NCBI RefSeq assembly: GCF_020379485.1
Contig: NC_063452.1
Coordinates: 9,651,065-9,715,064 of the forward strand
Direction: 5' to 3'
DNA length: 64,000 nt
DNA from: Brassica napus
Taxonomy: Eukaryota > Streptophyta > Magnoliopsida > Brassicales > Brassicaceae
Shown here: one piece after another, positions 1-14,254 of the stretch
Layout of the letters: each line of letters opens with the position of its first letter
Numbering within the stretch: the first letter of the stretch is position 1
Translations under genes and position numbers: made by a program
The notes under the pieces: generated by a model
What the model saw: only the letters and a program-made list of their open reading frames with translations
Database searches by the model: none
What the model was told of the DNA's origin: nothing

Positions 1-1087
1 TAAATTAATTTTATAATATATTAATGTATTAAAATTTATAAATTAGTTTTAAAGGCTTATAAATCAATCTAAAACAATGTACAAATGATAATAAATAATT
101 TAATAATATTTAATGACTTTTAGTGATAAAACCCTTCAACTATTTTTGAATCGTAAAAAAAGACCCTCAACAAAGTTTTCAACATTATAAACCCTCAACT
201 TATAAACCGTTAACATATGTCACCCTCCGTCGGTGTTTTTTAGACGGAGGGTAACATATGTTAACATAATTAAAGTTGAGGGTTTATTTCACAGGATTTT
301 TAGTTGAGGTTTTTTTTTACGATTCATCTTTAGTTGAGGGGTTTAATTACTAAAAACGCTAAAATTAATAACTATATATTGGTTTACCGTCTGTTGTAAG
401 AATTCAATTAGTCAACAAACTTACCAACAAAATTCATAGATTAGATTCCCAAATTTAAGTGGATTGTCAAAACTATTAAACTTGACTGTATGAAAAATCT
501 ATATATTGACAGATCAGTTAGATTTGCAAAGGCATAAAATATGATTGGACTATATTAACAAGTCCTAGGATTATAAACTACAATAAACAATAGGCCATAT
601 CTTTTTTCAGTCAATGTATAGATTTTGTTCAAATGAATCCAAAACAAGCCTTTGACTAGATTCTAAATTCGTACCAAACCTATTGTATGCCTAACTACAT
701 GCGTTATGATCCATACGTCTCTAACTCTCTTTGTGTAAAACCACGAAATACTTTCTTTTCTTTTTTTTGCTAAAACACGAAATACTTTCTTTTATGAAAT
801 GTTATCTAATTAATGTGTAACCAATTATGTAGTGTGTCTCTTTCATTTTTTCCTTTGATAACTGATATTTTCTATTACGATTAAAACCATGTGAATGTAT
901 TGTTCTAGGCTGACAATATTTCATAGAAATTCAAATTTTGACATATTTGGGGGTGCTAAAGTACAAAAAAATAAAATTTATTTTCTATATAGAGGAAAAT
1001 GAAAGGAAATTCCTAATTTAAGAACTGGCCAAGAAAGATTTCGTAAATGCTGAATAAATTCGAAGATCTTAATAGATAGAAATCTAA
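1..1087. other. AT-rich non-coding left edge (possible CKX intron 2)
   Basis: No exon is recognisable here on either strand. Because the CKX gene at 2001-3297 is read on the minus strand and breaks off after exon 2, this stretch is probably intron 2 or lies just beyond it. The third and later CKX exons, which would carry the substrate-binding domain, would then lie left of position 1. It contains one foldback MITE (117-358). Confidence 0.5.
117..358. mobile_element. Foldback MITE, about 242 bp
   Basis: The two halves are inverted copies of each other. The left end (TAGTGATAAAACCC...CAACTA) mirrors the right end (TAGTTGAGGGG...ACTAAAAA), and the centre pairs CCCTCCGTC with GACGGAGGG around 223-251. 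The whole element can fold into one long hairpin, as non-autonomous terminal-inverted-repeat DNA transposons do. I could not define a target-site duplication, so the superfamily is open. Confidence 0.75.
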
Positions 1088-3297
<2,210 letters not shown>

Positions 3298-3370
3298 TTT
3301 TCTTCTTCTTTTACTCTCTCGTAATGAAAGATGAAGAAGAGAATTTGTAAGGAACGGATTGATTATCACT

Positions 3371-3379
3371 ATTATATAG
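3371..3379 (-). promoter_or_regulatory. Probable TATA box of the CKX gene
   Basis: On the minus strand this reads CTATATAAT, about 75 bases before the ATG at 3297, a normal distance for a plant core promoter with a short leader. Helitron 2 starts only about 315 bases further upstream, so the proximal promoter is short or was interrupted by it. Confidence 0.5.
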
Positions 3380-3693
3380 TATAATATTAATTTGTTAGTT
3401 ACTCATGCAGTAATAGATATAGCTTAATTTAAACGTGAAAGATTAGCTATATTTGTAATTAAGGCAATATATCATATAATTTCGAAGTCAAATGAAATTT
3501 TGATTTTTTTTGCCAAAAATAAGATGCAATCTTTGAAGTTATTCAACATCTTGAATTAGTTACCTTAAGGACAATATTAGGCATATCTTCATGTATATTT
3601 GAATATATAATAACTATTTTTGACTGCATTTCTTGGATCTATCTTCCATAAATACTACTGATATACGACGTTTTAAATCAATTTTCAATCTAA

Positions 3694-4835
3694 TCTATTA
3701 AAAGAGAAGTACAAATTAGGACTAATTCTTAAACAATTGTACAATATTTACAGCTTAATGCCACTGAAATAATTAAATGAACCTATTTTTGAGTAATCTT
3801 TTGTCTTTTCCAAAATTAATGAAGTAATAATTATTCCTAATTATATAATTATATGTTTTCCATGTCTTTTTCAAAATTAATAAAACATTTCCTAAATTAA
3901 ATTCACAATCAATTCAATATAAATCTTTTAACTTATCTATGTCATATTAATATTATAAACATTAATGAATATCAATAATATACAAAAAATATTTATGTAA
4001 CGATATAAGTTGCATTTTGTCTCATTCTCCCCCACAATTCATGTTACTCTTCTTTTTTTTTTTAACAAATTCTTCTTCTTACCAATATAAATATATTACA
4101 TGCACCATTATAATTATTTACAAACGTACCATGTATATAAAATAATTTATTAGACATTTTCATAAAATTTTGATCTACAAAAAATAAAATAAAACATTTA
4201 TATAGATGCACGGATCATATTCTAAAAATGGTGGTAATACAATTGACGGTTTATAAGATAAAATAAAATTAAAAAATATAAACTATAAAATTATTATGCT
4301 TATAAATGTTATTAAATAATTATTTAACACGTGTAAAATTTTAAAATACATATTATCACTTAGACAAAATAAATTTATATTTACAAAAATAAAAGCAAAC
4401 ATCCGCAAGGTCGTGGTTTAAATGTACAAAAATTTAAACTCATTTATAATTTCTTATCAGTTACATATTTTCTTACAAATTTAAATCTTAATTTGTATAT
4501 GTTCCAAATTTGATAGAAGTTTAACAATCATTTTATTTTCTTACAAATATTATAGCTAATGTTTCATTTATAAATAGTATGCTAATTCACAATTGTCTAT
4601 TTTTGTACTTTTTATTAAAAAAAATTGTTCGCTATATATCTTAGACATGGATCTTATTATATAAATGTTAGATTTGTTTATGTAATACCTAATATTGGTG
4701 ATACATTTTAGGCTAAAATATAAAATTAAGTACAAATATAACATTTAAATTTACAAATATGACTATTTTAACAAATATATCATTAAATACAAACACAAAT
4801 TAAATATTCGCGCGGTCGCGCGGATCAAAGTCTAG
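3694..4835 (+). mobile_element. Non-autonomous Helitron 2 (upstream of CKX)
   Basis: It shares its 5' end with Helitron 1 (TCTATTAAAAGAGAAGTAC). It ends in CTAG followed by T at 4836, preceded by the hairpin CGCGCG-GT-CGCGCG (4809-4822). It is 1142 bp, very AT-rich inside, and has no coding capacity. The same family and orientation as the element at 1088-1973 means two related insertions flank the first exons of CKX. Confidence 0.8.
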
Positions 4836-5217
4836 TTATATTTAAAAAGTACACGAGTTTTTGAATAGTTTGCACATCCTCATGCGGAACGCGGTCCTTT
4901 GAATAGTTTGCACACTTAAAAACAAATTCATCAGAAATTGCGAGATGACTCAATTCGTCCACTTGCTTGAATAACGATTTCAGAAGTTTCATTATGCACG
5001 TAATGTGAAAGAGTTTCTAGTTTGACCATTGGTCAAAATGACCGATGCAATTGATGACATGTTTCACAACTAGTATGCTCTTATTGCATGGCTCGCCTCA
5101 ACTTCGCAAACGTTTCCTTGAGTCTCAAACATGTAGTCTATAATTAATACATCAATCTACATTCTTTTGGAGGACCCCAACAACAAACTAAAAAAACAAC
5201 ACAACTTCTCCACGGAC
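4836..5217. other. Unassigned spacer
   Basis: No supported gene. The phrase TTGAATAGTTTGCACA occurs twice about 40 bases apart (4861 and 4903). The rest resembles decayed retroelement sequence, but no domain can be read. Confidence 0.4.
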
Positions 5218-5843
5218 TGTTGTCTTTAGCCAGATTGACGGATGCATCCGAGAAACCATTCTACCTCAAAAAGAGAAAAGGTTCCCATATACAAGGCATC
5301 CAACAACAAAAACTCACTCTGTCGACAAAATGGGAAGGTTCCCATATATATATACCACTTCGGATCTCTCTTTCTGCATGTTTGATTTGGAACACCATTT
5401 TACACTTAACCTCCGCAATGCTTACATCTTTTATAATTTTTTTCGTCTTAGTGTTTGACAATCTCTCATTAACCAAGATTAAACAATGCATAATAAAGCC
5501 TTAACCCAAGAAGCACAAGAAAGAACAAATATCTAGAAGTGGATAAAGATAAAGAAATACCGATAAGGATTAGAGAGTATTCTATAATTAGGTAGTACTC
5601 ACTCTTTACTAGTATAAATAGGGGTGCGTGTATCACTTGTAAGTTGTAATCATCAAACAAAAACAAAAACAAAGAAGGAGAAACACATTTAGAAAGAGTT
5701 CTACAAGAATTCTAAGAGAGTCTCCAAATACAAAGCTGTTGTAGAAAATCTCTTTTCTAAAATACAAAGGGTATCTTAAACATTAGTTGTATAATTCCCA
5801 TCTTAACCATGCGAAGAAATATTATTAGGGATTTTTTCCAACA
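5218..5843 (+). mobile_element. Copia-like LTR (solo or truncated element)
   Basis: The segment starts with TGTTG and ends with CCAACA, giving the TG...CA ends of an LTR. It carries a promoter-like TATA (TATAAATA, 5613-5620) followed by an A-rich leader. Immediately after the end, TTGTTTCAGAGCCATG (5846-5861) resembles the primer-binding site complementary to initiator methionine tRNA (usual form TGGTATCAGAGCC). No second LTR, protease, integrase or reverse transcriptase follows, so only one LTR plus a short internal stub remains. The exact left border is the weak point. Confidence 0.6.
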
Positions 5844-6880
5844 AGTTGTTTCAGAGCCATGTTCTTTACTAACATCAACATCTAGTGGAAGTGAAGATGG
5901 AGGCTACCGTTACTTTGGAAAGTCATTCAAGGGGCTTTACCTTGGGTGAAAAATTGGAGAAATGATGCCTTAGAACCTCTCACTGTGTGTCGTTGTGGTT
6001 TAAAAGAAATGCAAGTTTGCGGAGGAGGTCTGGAATTTGGTACGTGCCTCTGACTAATCTGTGCTTAATCACACAGTCTTCAGACTTTGTGTCGGGATTT
6101 CAGGCGATAAAATCTATCTCTTGATAGAACCGTATTATATAATCTACGGAGAACTGAATATTGTAAAAAATAAGATTGATAAAATTATATCAAAGATTAA
6201 GAAAATGATGATACAATTGCAAAGGCGAGATATTATCTTTTTTCTTATCTCAAAATACGTCTCGTAGTGCGACGGTTCGATAACGTAATGAGTCCCAAGA
6301 TACAACTGCAAAAAATCTTCTGATTTGCGTCACTCTATCAGAAGCCTGGCGAAAGTAGTTTTGTGTGTAATCTCATACTCAAAAGAAAAAATCTAAGAAA
6401 AAGAAATATGAAGGATTGTAAGCTCTTGCTTAGTCCAAGGAATTAAGATTACTGCAATGTTTCTTTTCTATTTATAAGACAAACGAAACACTTCGATACT
6501 TATGGAGTACTAACGTACATAGTCATTAATAGCAATAAAGGAAATTGATTCCCATGACTACGATTCAGAAACGTTAGTATATCAAGTCATAAAGTTGCAT
6601 TGACCACATCAAAAGCCAACAATATATTTTAATTGAGTTTATATTTTATATTTAACCAAATGCTAAAATATTTTATGAATAAGATTTAAAACAATTTTAT
6701 TGACATTTAAGTCTAATCAACTTATTAAATCTAAATTCGAACTCAAATATCTAAAGTGAAACATTTGTTAAATTTTATATTACCATATAATAGCTTTATA
6801 AGTTTTTCATGTCATTCACTTTAGACCTCTATTTCTCATTCAAAACAACTCCGATTTTGACCAACAAATACACTAACTCA
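5844..6880. other. Retroelement stub and AT-rich spacer
   Basis: After the primer-binding-site-like sequence, about 200 bases may be a decayed gag start, but frames are broken. The remainder is AT-rich, with only short chance reading frames. No RNA gene or regulatory signal is supported. Confidence 0.4.
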
Positions 6881-6984
6881 TAGTGTTCATGGTGACGATT
6901 ACATCGTGTCCAAATTTCGGTCTTTCCGACAGACGCCTCCGTCGAAAAACCCATCAAAAAATGGTCCACACCACTTTGTCAAAA

Positions 6985-7642
6985 ACAAGTTCCAACATCT
7001 CTTGCCTACATCCAACTGGGTATCAAATGGGATCTATCTTCCCTTGGGTTTGTTGGACGATTTGGATGTCAAGAAATTAAAAAGAAAATTAATGCAGGTA
7101 GTATTCACCAACTGAGACAATCACTGAAGCCCTCCATGATGCTAGAGAATGGCAGGAAGTTCAAACCGAAGAGTTTCAACAGATCAACCGCAAGCCGATA
7201 GAGCATGTAAGGACCAATCCATCTCGACCACATTTCAGTTGACACGAATGCGCGCGGCATGGAGTGAAGCGACCAACAGTGCAGGCCTGGCCTGCATTTT
7301 CACCGACTGGTCAGGAAGGACTTTACACAAAATCAGCGCAAAGGAAGATTTTATAGCGGAGGGCTTGGCGTTAAAAACAGCTCTCTTGCAAGCTTCAGAA
7401 CTCAGCATGTCAAAACTCTCTTTGAAGTCAGACGATCAAAATCTCATCAGAGCTATCAAGGAGCTTTTTGAAATTCTTCATGATATCCATGAGCTTAATT
7501 GTTCCTTTTCATCAGTTTTTTTCTACGTTATCCCTCGAAAAGACAATATCACTGCAGACTGTTTAGCCAAGGAGGCACTGAATAACTCTTCTGACATCTT
7601 GTAAACCTTTTAATCTATGAATGCATTTTCTGATAAAAAAAG
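6985..7642 (+). pseudogene. LINE (L1-type) 3' fragment with RNase H domain
   Basis: This is the 5'-truncated tail of a plant L1 retrotransposon. Near 7000-7075 the translation (MGSIFPWVCWTIWMSRN) matches the segment after the reverse transcriptase zinc-binding domain. The frame at 7149-7604 ends in a plant LINE RNase H (RVT_3) domain: AWSEATNSAGLA, FIAEGLALKTALLQASE, LSLKSDDQNLIRAI and ITADCLAKEAL are diagnostic blocks. The two pieces are in different frames with deletions between them, so it is dead. An A-rich end near 7636-7642 fits a LINE tail. It is the same superfamily as the long LINE at 55075. Confidence 0.8.
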
Positions 7643-8209
7643 GTTCCCTCACAATGTTTTTTTTTTAAATATTTTACTGGGAACAAAAATCTTTAAATTA
7701 GTAGTTGAAATATGAATAAAAATAATTTATTCAAGAAGTATTTATAGGAAAAGTTCTGGAAAATACTAAGGGTGGACATTCGGGTTCAGTTCGAGTTTAT
7801 TCAGGTTTCAGGTTTTCGGAGTTAAAGATTTTTGTACATTTCGAATATTTATAAATTTCGGTTTGGTTTGGATCTTTCCAGGTCTGGTTTAAATTTTTTT
7901 TATATATTATATATAGTTTAAATTTCTATAAATTTAAAAATAAAATAATGTATTAGATATAAATTTGAATAATGTATGTCAAAATACCTAAACTTAACAT
8001 ATAAATTGGTTTGGAATGAATATTTGGATAAATAATCAATAGATATTTTAAGTATTTTTGGTGTTGTGAGTATTGTTTAGTTATTTTAGATATTTACATT
8101 TGATTATTTTTAAATTATAAGTATTGTGGACAACTTTAAAATATCTTATACATTTTCGAGATTTGTTTATATATTAAATTTAAAAATAATTAATATATTT
8201 AAGTATATA
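7643..8209. other. AT-rich spacer with a possible decayed hAT-type end
   Basis: Around 7771 the sequence GGGTGGACATTCGGGTT resembles the terminal repeats of hAT MITEs common in Brassicaceae, and CGGTTTGGTTTGG-type motifs follow. No matching opposite end was found. No gene is seen. Confidence 0.35.
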
Positions 8210-9171
8210 TCCCTTATATACTAAAACACAAGTCACTTGATCAACAAAATTTGACATTGTAATTTCTTTTCAAAGCTGTAAAAAAAAAAGTAAACTGTTT
8301 TCAAAAAGTTAAAATTTAACATATTACAAAAAAAAAGTTCAAAACTGTCTCACATTCGTTTAGTTTTATGTAACTGCAAAAAACGATATCAAATGTCATA
8401 AAGCAGTTTATAATGGCATTTTCAAATTGTAATTATAGCAATTTTCCCATTTGTGTATTGGTAATTTCAAACCTTTTTTTTCATTGAACAACCAATATAA
8501 TAGTTAATAATTTCTTCTATTATACATTTTGTAATGATAATACAGTTATGTGAGTTGCAAATACATTCATGTATACAAGATTGACAAATAAAAATCTATA
8601 CTAATAAAATAGACTTTTTGAGCTCCATGGGATGTCCACATAAACGAAAAAAACTTATCCCGAAAAATAACATGTGACATTATTACTAAAAGATAAAAAA
8701 TAAGTAAATATACAATATAAGGAAAAATAAATGATAAGTAAATATATAATATAAAAAATAGAAATATTACATTAAGCATCTCTCTAAAAAATCTATAGTA
8801 GAATAACTAATAAGTAAATATAAAATATAAGAAATACAAATATTATATTAAACATCTATCGTAATATTAGAATAAGTAAATATACGATACAAGAAAAACT
8901 AATCAATAAGTAAATATACAATAAAATAAATATAAATATTACACTAAACATATAGCATAATATTATCATTTGATATAAAAGCAAAAAAAAAATAGAATAA
9001 TTAAATATACAATAAAAAAAATAAACAATAACTAAATATACAATAGCAAAAATGAAAAAAACTAAATGAAACATCTATCTGAAAAATGTATAATAAATAA
9101 ATAATAAGTAAATATATAATATGAGAAATAAAAATATTACACTAAATATCTATCGTAATATTAAAATAAAA

Positions 9172-9501
9172 ATGGAGGTGGAGGCGTTAATATGGGCAAT
9201 GGAGTGTATGAGGAATTTGCGTCAGTTTCAGGTCACGTTTGCAACAGATTTTCCTCAATTGGTGAAGATGGTTTGAGAACCAGAAAAATGACCAGCATTT
9301 GAAAGTTATCTAGAAGACATCAAGATTTTGAAAGAAAGTTTCATCAACTCAGAGATCATTCATGTACCTCGGACGGAGAATTTAAGAGCGGAGAGTCTAG
9401 CACGTAGTGTCAAAAAACATTTGTCTTTCATCGTTCACATGGATTTAGAGTTACCAGTTAGGTTTACAAAGTCGGTATGAGTCTGTAAAAGTCGATTACA
9501 A

Positions 9502-9535
<34 letters not shown>
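9172..9535 (+). pseudogene. LINE RNase H fragment inside the AT-rich array
   Basis: One frame from 9172 to 9480 reads through two TGA codons and matches the plant LINE RNase H domain: EVEALIWAMECMRN, VTFATDFPQLVKM, PAFESYLEDIKILKESF and IIHVPRTENLRAESLARS. Both TGAs fall where tryptophan or a similar residue is usual. The piece ends in a TAA-type tandem tail (9501-9536), as in plant LINEs that carry simple repeats instead of poly(A). It is 5'-truncated and non-functional. Confidence 0.8.

Positions 9536-9536
<1 letters not shown>
9501..9536 (+). repeat. (AAT)n microsatellite, about 12 units
   Basis: A pure trinucleotide run of AAT. It lies exactly where the 3' tail of the LINE fragment should be, so it probably arose by expansion of that tail. 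Confidence 0.9.
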
Positions 9537-10162
9537 GTAAATATATGATACAAAAAATAGAAAAACTACATTGAAAATGTGTAGTAAAATAAATAATAAA
9601 TAAATATAAAATATGATGACAAAAAAATGACAAAAAAGTAAATATAAAATATAACAAATGAAAAAATACATTAAACATCTATCTGAAAAATATATAGTAT
9701 TACATTTTTATTATTTTCAAATATTTTAATAAGTAAATATACAGTATAGGAAAAAATTAATAATAATTAAATATACAATATAAGAAACATAAATCTTAAA
9801 TTAAACATTTATCGTAATATTATAATAAATAAATATACAATATAATAACAAATAAATAATAAGTAAATATACAACCTTCGCAAAATTTACTGTAGAGCAT
9901 ATCTGTTCAAATTTTCTCTGATCCCTCATATGGTGTTCTTGAATCAGCTTTTATTTCTTATACTAGTCTCCAGTAAGCAAAAATAATTTCTAAAATATTA
10001 AGTTGTATTTTATTTCATATGGTAAATCTTAATAAATTATTTTTGTTTTCATGTATAAAGGGTAAATCTTATAAAGTTGTAACAGTTTTCTAACAACCAA
10101 AATATATTTTATTTCATAGGGTAAATCTTAATTAATCTTAATTATTTTTGTTTTTATTTATT

Positions 10163-10760
10163 TCTCTTATATACTAAAGCACAAGTTACTTGACCAATCA
10201 AAATTTGACATTTGTAATTTCTTTACAAAGCCTTAAAAATCAAAAAAGTAAAGTAAACTGTTTTCAAAAAGTTAAAATTTAACATATTACAAAAACAAAT
10301 ATCAAAAGTGTCTCACGTTCGTTTAGTTTTATATAACTACAAAATAAAATTTCCTATTCATTTAGGTTACTTTAAATACTACGTATTTATGCATATACTA
10401 TTTTAAAGTTTGTTAACTCTACTAATCTACCTATGAAATTTTTGCAGATATATAATTTGGATATGAAAACGTGTGTGCAGGTATATTCATTTAAGAGATT
10501 TTAATCACAGTTAACATACATTTGATATTAAACATATTCTGTGAAATCTGTACTTTTATAATTTGTGCTAAGTTTATGTGCCAATGTGAAATCTATATTT
10601 TTATACAATGTGCAAGTTTAGGTGACTTTGATTTGAAAAAAAATATGGGATTAAAATAGTAATTTATTTTTATATGTTGATAATCATTATAGTTTTGTGA
10701 TAAAAAATTTTGGAATAGTAAAAATGATTGACATGTGCGAAGCACATGAAGTAATACTAG
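10163..10760 (+). mobile_element. Short Helitron-like element, 598 bp
   Basis: The 5' end TCTCTTATATACTAAAGCAC matches the end at 8210, and about 180 bases after each are similar. The 3' end is CTAG followed by T, preceded by the hairpin ATGTGC-GAA-GCACAT (10735-10749). The base before the 5' TC is T rather than A, which weakens the left border. No open frame. Confidence 0.55.
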
Positions 10761-11116
10761 TACAACTCTATTTGGACACATTCAGGTACCACGAAATACT
10801 ACAGTTCGGTTTGGATTCGGTTCCAGTTCTCTAAATACCAAAATTTTGAAATCCTACAGATATTTAACCAATTTTGTTTTGAATTTGGTACTACTTTTTG
10901 AATCATATTCGATTCGGTTAGGTTCTTTAGATTCACGTTTTTTACCTAGCACTAGAAAATACATTCTAATTATGTACCAAAATATGAGGATATGCTTGAA
11001 AACTTCATGATTTTTGATCTTTGTGTAACTAATAACACAAAAATAATTTTACTTCCAAATTTAGAGATATGGATATTTCCATATTTATAATATAATTAAA
11101 GCAGAAGTATTTTAGT
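10761..11116. other. Spacer upstream of the first LBD copy
   Basis: Contains repeated CGGTT/GGTTCGGTT-like words that suggest an old transposon end. Nothing else is supported. It is not part of the duplicated LBD unit, whose similarity to the second copy starts at about 11117. Confidence 0.4.
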
Positions 11117-12208
11117 CAGATACATAATCTAAAAATAATTTATATTTAATTCTTTGACAAATTTTGAAATTAAGAACACTTTAATTTGACTATATATAGT
11201 CATACTTTAGATGCAAAATATAGTAAAAAAAAGTTATACCAATTTCAAAACTTGTCAATTACTTTGGCAAGAAAATCTTGTCAATTATTTGATATATAAG
11301 GGATTTGATAATTTTTATCTCACTATAATAATTTAGTTTTAATTATATTATAGCCATAATTATTCATATAGTTTTAAACTTGGATCTGATGACTTTTGAG
11401 TTATTAATTACACAAAATCATTAACTATTTAAGCATATCCTCATATTTGGATATATATATATAATTAATTTTTTGTGGACTGTTTTTCCACAATTTCACA
11501 TATAAATACTACTCTGATCAATTTTTTTTGATGCATCTTACTTAATAATCTACATATTTCTTCCAAAGCAAAAAAACATTGTGATGGAAGCTCTCGGAAC
11601 CGATATTAAACATGGTCGTTGTTGCGTTTGCATCGAGAAAAACAAAATATGTACCAAAAAATGTGAATTTGCTGCATATTTTCCAAATGAAGTGTATATA
11701 TTTTCTTATACTTTATAATATGTATTTTCTCTTATTGTGTTAGACATGATTTTTAAACTAGAATTTAATGTTGATGTATTGTTAAATTAATCTTTTATAG
11801 GCAAAGCGATTATGAAGCTGCTACTAAATTGTTTGGTACAACAAATATTATAAGCATGATGAAACTTGCTCCTCATGAACAAAACCATTTGTTAGCATCA
11901 TCGATACTCAAAGAAGGTGCTGCATGGACCGATGATAATATCAGAGGTGGATATGGAGTTATCCAAAAGCTGATGTGGGAGATCAAATTACATGAATCCT
12001 ACCTCTCTAAGATAAAGAAGAAGATTTCAGAAGAAAAGAAACAAATAGTTCTACTTTTGAATCAGTATATATAATGAAATTTATCTATCTTCATTTATCC
12101 AATAATAATTACGCAATGGTTAATCATATAAAATGTTGAAATTTAAAACACACCATAAGCAAAATTTAATTGTTGCGAGTTAATCAATTAATTGTGCATG
12201 CGTTATAA
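11117..12208 (+). repeat. LBD tandem-duplication unit, copy 1
   Basis: This segment (upstream region, both exons and 3' flank) is almost identical to 19549-20624. The shared sequence runs from CAGATACATA to GCATGCGTTATAA. In copy 2 it continues directly as TGATCATAAAA. In copy 1 a TC follows instead, and TGATCATAAAA reappears only at 18462. The two copies therefore form a tandem duplication interrupted by Helitron DNA. Confidence 0.85.
11584..12074 (+). CDS. LBD8: LOB-domain (LBD/ASL) protein, copy 1
   Basis: LBD proteins are plant-specific nuclear DNA-binding regulators of organ boundaries and other development. Exon 1 is 11584-11693 and exon 2 11801-12074, joined GAAGT|GTATAT...TTTTATAG|GCAAAGC to give 127 residues. 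The C block CX2CX6CX3C is intact (Cys13, 16, 23, 27), followed by AAYFPNE and a GAS-like block with LFGTTNIISMMKL. The usual GAS glycine context is altered to FGTTN, and no leucine zipper is present, as in class II members. The later LEREAD-like region (KLMWEIKLHE) ends in a lysine-rich tail. The protein is short for the family but uninterrupted. It lies next to CKX2, where Arabidopsis has LBD8 (remembered), which is the reason for the symbol; the exact member is unverified. No promoter element is obvious. Confidence 0.8.
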
Positions 12209-14254
12209 TCTATTATATATAATATAATAGGAGAGTTTCTCTTTCCCCTGAGGGGACAGCAGCGTGGGTCCCATTTTTTGTTTTTGTTTTTGTTTTTTTG
12301 GGCTGTTTGTTTTCGGATCTATTTTTAATTGTTTTTGGGCTTCTACAGATTGATCCCGTGAAGCATGAGGGTTTCCTCATCTCTTCCAGGTCTTCGTATA
12401 CCCAAGAAGCTTCCACATTCGACTCAAGTGTCGTTAACTGCTGACGATTCGAGTCCTCCCGTAACGCCTATATAGGAGGGGGTCACGCCTCCTCTCTTCA
12501 CCCTTACTTTTAAACCTTTTCGTCTCCAAATCCTCAGAAAATGAGTAACACCTCGCCGATCTTAGTGCTGGTAAAACCTCCTCTCCGATTACACACTCTT
12601 TCTGAGCAGTATACGTTTCTTCTTAACTGATTCTTAAACCCTATTTTGGCATGGTTGCTCCTGACTGTTGTACTATCGTTGCGCGTCCTGATAGTGTAGA
12701 CACTTTCTTGGTTGTTTCGTTTTTAGTAGAATTATGGTGTTTATATGTTTTTTTTTGTTATGTGTAATCCACAGAACAACCTGCAGAATCTGGCTGGGCA
12801 GCTTTCTGATGTGCTTGAGAATCTGTCCCCTATAGTGAGAGCTCGTGTTTGATGCCTTGAAGAATATACTGGTCAATCTGATCTTGGTTATGTATGTGCA
12901 ACCACCTTTTTTTTCTTCTATATGAGTGTATTCGAATGTCAAGTTTCATATTAAGGTTGATTAACCAGTGACTTCTTTCAACGCAGAGCCAACACGATGA
13001 ACTTGAGGCTAAGTTCCGTGAGGAGAGAGCTGTTCTTGAAGCCAAGTATGAGAAGTCGTATCAGCCTATTTATGCAAAGGTAATTGTTACCTGAGAAAAT
13101 GTCAGCCTTATCTCTTCTTTTCTGCAGTAGTGTAAGTCATATATATCTAAAAAGTTTCTCATGAATTCTACTTGGTATCTTGTAATGTACAGCGTTATAA
13201 TATTGTGAATGAACTACTGAAATCGAGCTGACTCAAGAGGATACGAAGATGGACGAAGGGGAGGACAAAACTTCTCAAGGTTACTTCAGAAACACAGTGC
13301 CTTCCTCTTTTTGTCTTGGGAAGATAAACAAAATACAACATTGTTTTATGTGTTCCATCTCAGAGAGAGGAGTTCTAAGTTTCTGGCTGACTGCTTTGCA
13401 AAATAATGATGTTACTTCCCACGAGGTGATATCGCACATATAGTTTTTGTATTTAATTATGTATATGTACAATTCAATCATAGCAATCTCTTTCCTGTTA
13501 GGTCACAATGCATGATGAAGAGGCTCTCAGGTATCTTAAAGATATTAAGTGGTGCAAGACTGAAGAGCCTAAAGGATGCAAACTTGAGTTTCTCTTTGAC
13601 CCAAATCCCTTTTTAAAAAACAGTCTTGACAAAGTCTTATCATGTGATTGATGAGGACGAGCCACTACTTGAGAAGGCTATTGGGTAATTGCTTATGCTC
13701 TCCAATGATTGCACTGATGAGCTGTAGATATATTGCTTATATTATTTCCTTTACTTCAGGACTGAAATTGATTGGTATCCTGCAAAGTGCCTAACTCAGA
13801 AGATTCTTAAGAAGAAGCCTAAGAAAGGTTCAACGAACCCTGCACCATTCACTAAAGTGGAAGACTGTGAAAGCTTCTTCAGCTTCTTTAATTAATCCTC
13901 CAGAATTCCCAGATGAAGATGAAGATATCGACGAGGACAGAGTAAGATAGTGATTGTTGTAAAAGCTTGTCAAACTTTTTAGTTAACGTATTTAGTAATG
14001 CCTCATGTTCTTTGATGCATGCTGAGGAACTTCAGAATCTGATGGAGCAAGATTATGAGATTGGGTACGTCCTCTTCTGAAAATACTTGGTTTCTGTTGT
14101 GTTATGAATTTACTTTTGAACCTACTTTATGAGGTTCTAACTTTTGATTATCCTTATTTCTTCCTGCAGATTTACTATTCGAGACAAGATTATCCCGCAT
14201 GCCGTTCATGATTTACTGGTGAGGCTGTGGAAGGACATGAGTTTAACATGGTCT

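Larger units (their letters stand above)
8210..10162 (+). repeat. Helitron-like 5' end followed by AT-rich modular repeat array
   Basis: At 8210 a TC after an A begins TCCCTTATATACTAAAACAC, the same 5' end as the element at 10163. A leader (about 8378-8680, containing GATATCAAATGTCATAAAGC) follows. Then comes an array of alternating short modules: AATAAGTAAATATACAATA, ATTAAACATCTATCGTAATA and ATTAAACATCTATCTGAAAA. The same leader and modules recur at 18462-19548, 20625-21079 and 27649-30200. The array is interrupted by a LINE fragment (9172-9535). No coding capacity of its own; the 3' border is unclear. Confidence 0.6.

Noticed and set aside
117..358. Foldback as a microRNA precursor
   Set aside because: The whole element is a terminal-inverted-repeat foldback without a promoter-like TATA; it fits a MITE better.
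5220..5672. Open frames on both strands within the LTR
   Set aside because: Short, overlapping and inside an LTR; no protein similarity.
12541..14250. NAP1 exons as the syntenic, functional NAP1;2 gene
   Set aside because: Several stops and frameshifts, inserted LINE and MITE, location inside Helitron borders, and residues closer to remembered NAP1;3.
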